NCBI GenBank assembly: GCA_009694025.1
Contig: SHVZ01000022.1
Span: 1 to 40,613 of the forward strand
DNA length: 40,613 nucleotides
DNA from: Alphaproteobacteria bacterium
Lineage (GTDB): Bacteria > Pseudomonadota > Alphaproteobacteria > SHVZ01
Direction: 5' to 3'
The translations under genes were made by a program, and so were the position numbers. Position 1 is the stretch's first letter, and every line of letters begins with the position of its first letter. This document shows positions 39,234 through 40,613 of this stretch, in pieces. A model generated the notes under the pieces. It made no database searches, had not been told where the DNA came from, and saw only the letters and a list, made by a program, of their open reading frames with translations.

Positions 39234-39626
39234 CGGGGTCAGACGACCTGTAAGCCGGGTTCTGTCCCCGCCAATGGGCGGGGGACGACCATTCATCTGG
39301 GACGTCCGTCGCCGGACGCCTCGCGCGACCAACCCGGGCGGCGGCGCGGGAATGCGCCTCCCAGCGGTCTTTCGACCCTGGGCGGCCGCCCCTATTCGGT
39401 CTTGCTCCCGGTGGGGTTTGCCGTGCCGGGACCGTTGCCGGACCCGCGGTGCGCTCTTACCGCCCCGTTTCACCCTTGCCGGCGCATGCGCCGGCGGTCT
39501 GTTTTCTGTGGCACTTTCCCTGGGGTCGCCCCCGCCGGGTGTTACCCGGCACCGTATTCCCGTGGAGCCCGGACTTTCCTCCCGGCGCCCGAAGGCGCCG
39601 CGCGGCCGTCCAGCCGTCTGACCCCG
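39234..39626 (-). ncRNA. rnpB: RNase P RNA (bacterial type A)
   Basis: The catalytic RNA of RNase P, which removes 5' leaders from pre-tRNA. Read on the minus strand, the conserved parts appear in order: the 5' GAGGAAAGTCCGGGCTCC (P4 strand), ACAGAAAACAGACCGCC, GGTAAGAGCGCACCGC, and the 3' ACAGAACCCGGCTTACAGG. The P1 helix closes the molecule: GGGGTCAGACG at the 5' end pairs with CGTCTGACCCC near 39245-39235. About 393 bases long, as is usual. The 5' end is set by the promoter and P1; the 3' end by P1 alone. Confidence 0.95.
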
Positions 39627-39632
39627 GTCGTC

Positions 39633-39661
39633 CCATAAGCCTCCGGCGGCAGCGGCGTCAA
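39633..39661 (-). promoter_or_regulatory. rnpB promoter
   Basis: On the minus strand TTGACG (39661-39656), 17 bases, TTATGG (39638-39633). Start of transcription falls at about 39626, directly at the first G of the P1 helix. It sits just after the stop of the Crp/Fnr-type gene. Confidence 0.65.
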
Positions 39662-39671
39662 GCGCGCCTGA

Positions 39672-40400
39672 CTAATCGGCCTGGGCGTCGTCCTCGATGA
39701 AGTCCTCGAGGCCCTCGATGTCGATGAGCTCGAGCGAGCGGCTGCCGCGGGCTACCAGTTTGCGCTTCTCGAGCTCGCCAAGCGTCCGTGCCACCGTTTC
39801 CCGGGTGGTGCCGGCCGAGGCCGCGATCTCGCTCTGGGTCGGCGCCGGCTGCAGCTTGACGCGGCCGACATTGCCGCTGGTTCGGCCGCGCCCGGCGATC
39901 CTCAGAACCTCGTGCACGATTCGACCGGCCGCGGTCAGGCTGCGGAGGTCGTGGACGCGGACGTTGGCCCCGCGGATGGCTCTGGCCATCGCCTTCAAGA
40001 GGTTGAGCGCGAGGGTCGGGGTGTCGCGGAGGACCTGCAGGAAGTCCTGGGCCAGCAGGCTTGCGGTGACCGTGTCGGCGACGGCGATGACGCTGGCCGA
40101 GCGTGGGCCGCCGTCGATCGCCGCCATCTCGCCGACATGGCCGCCCGGGGTGATCTCGGCGAAGCCGATCTCGCGGCCGGACGAGGTGAATTGGACGACC
40201 CGGAGGCGTCCGCAGCGGACGGACAGCACCTCGTGGCTGTCGTCGTCCTGGTTTAGGACGACGGCACCCTTGGAATGGAGCTTCCACGCACAGCGCTGCT
40301 CGATTCGGCGGACGGCCTCGGAGGACACGCCCTTCAGCAGCTCAATCGATGCGAGCGACTTGTCGAAACCGCCCGACTTCAGGAACGTCTCGACGTCCAT
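39672..40400 (-). CDS. Crp/Fnr-family transcriptional regulator
   Basis: A 242-residue regulator with a cyclic-nucleotide-binding-like beta-barrel (about residues 15-125, including GREIGFAEITPGGHVGEMAAIDGGPRSASV) and a C-terminal winged helix with the recognition region PTQSEIAASAGTTRETVARTLGELEKRKL. It lacks the four-Cys cluster of FNR, having only two Cys (in QRCAWKL and SVRCGRL), so it is unlikely to hold an Fe-S cluster in the FNR manner. The phosphate-binding stretch (GEMAAIDGGPRSASV) is close to the cAMP pocket pattern, but the effector cannot be named. An AGGGGGG lies nine bases before ATG 40400. It is not in an operon with protein genes. Confidence 0.88.
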   Translation of the reverse strand: MDVETFLKSGGFDKSLASIELLKGVSSEAVRRIEQRCAWKLHSKGAVVLNQDDDSHEVLSVRCGRLRVVQFTSSGREIGFAEITPGGHVGEMAAIDGGPRSASVIAVADTVTASLLAQDFLQVLRDTPTLALNLLKAMARAIRGANVRVHDLRSLTAAGRIVHEVLRIAGRGRTSGNVGRVKLQPAPTQSEIAASAGTTRETVARTLGELEKRKLVARGSRSLELIDIEGLEDFIEDDAQAD

Positions 40401-40510
40401 CGTCGTGCCCCCCTGGCGCCCGATGATGGGGCATTGCCGCGGGCCCTGTCTACCGGAGCATGCCTCTAGTACCCGCTATGCCTGAAGCGTGAGTCGTGAT
40501 TCAAGGGGGC

Positions 40511-40613
40511 ATGGCGAGAGGCATCCCTGAAGCGACCCCGATCATACTGAAGGAAGATGAGCGTGCCCGGCTCGAAGGGTTGGCGCGCTCGACGAAGACG
40601 GAGCACCGGTTGC
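40511..40613 (+). CDS. IS630-family transposase, 5' end only
   Basis: From ATG 40511 the frame reads MARGIPEATPIILKEDERAR and continues LEGLARSTKTEHRL to the window edge. This is the N-terminus typical of IS630-family transposases, where a short lead leads into the helix-turn-helix region (LEGLARSRT-like then RARI). Only 34 residues are visible, so the catalytic DDE domain and the right end lie beyond the window. A GGGGGC precedes the start. The element's left end presumably lies in the roughly 60 bases upstream; an imperfect inverted repeat TGAGTC/GATTCA at 40491-40502 could belong to it. Confidence 0.7.
   Translation, partial: MARGIPEATPIILKEDERARLEGLARSTKTEHRL

Noticed and set aside
39174..39638. 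A 154-codon plus-strand frame
   Set aside because: It is antisense to the RNase P RNA, whose conserved elements are all identified on the minus strand.

Overview
The window looks like high-GC alphaproteobacterial chromosome. The signs are a long dcw (division and cell wall) cluster in alphaproteobacterial order, the trailing set lpxC, bamD, recN, ligA, a type A RNase P RNA, and a FtsZ with a long Pro/Ala-rich linker. The genus cannot be fixed from what is visible. MurE carries the DNPR motif expected for meso-diaminopimelate peptidoglycan, and LpxC plus BamD show a Gram-negative outer membrane.

Layout. The left edge (about 150-1366) holds an IS1595-family element with a transposase and a small convergent passenger ORF; bases 1-149 show nothing I can name. 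From 1455 to 5113 lie, on the plus strand, an M81 (MlrC-like) metallopeptidase, a pair of palindromic repeats, and a translationally coupled pair: a membrane fatty acid desaturase and a MetX-like alpha/beta hydrolase. From 5444 to 10064, on the minus strand, lie a secreted clan GH-A glycoside hydrolase coupled to a membrane TPR protein, and an SBF-like transporter. Diverging from the transporter are a hotdog thioesterase and a GGDEF diguanylate cyclase, followed by a UvrD/PcrA helicase that converges on ligA.

From 13984 to 38940 nearly everything is on the minus strand, so in transcription order it runs mraZ, rsmH, ftsL, ftsI, murE, murF, mraY, murD, ftsW, murG, murC, murB, ddl, ftsQ, ftsA, ftsZ, then an intrinsic terminator, then lpxC, bamD, (a small membrane protein on the other strand), recN and ligA. 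Most dcw genes overlap by 1-14 bases, so they are probably translated from one long message. Together they make the UDP-muramyl pentapeptide (MurB-F, Ddl), lipid I and II (MraY, MurG), and the septal synthase and its scaffold (FtsI, FtsW, FtsL, FtsQ, FtsA, FtsZ).

Upstream of mraZ is the most interesting stretch (39016-39253). It holds five TGGG repeats in exact 10-base phase that match the described MraZ operator, a candidate promoter inside them, and a LexA-type GTTC-N7-GTTC site between mraZ and the RNase P RNA gene. RNase P RNA (minus, about 39626-39234) follows a Crp/Fnr-family regulator. The right edge cuts into an IS630-family transposase. Several genes (uvrD, bamD, and the thioesterase/transporter pair) have a -35/-10 pair placed so that transcription should begin at or next to the start codon, which suggests leaderless mRNAs.
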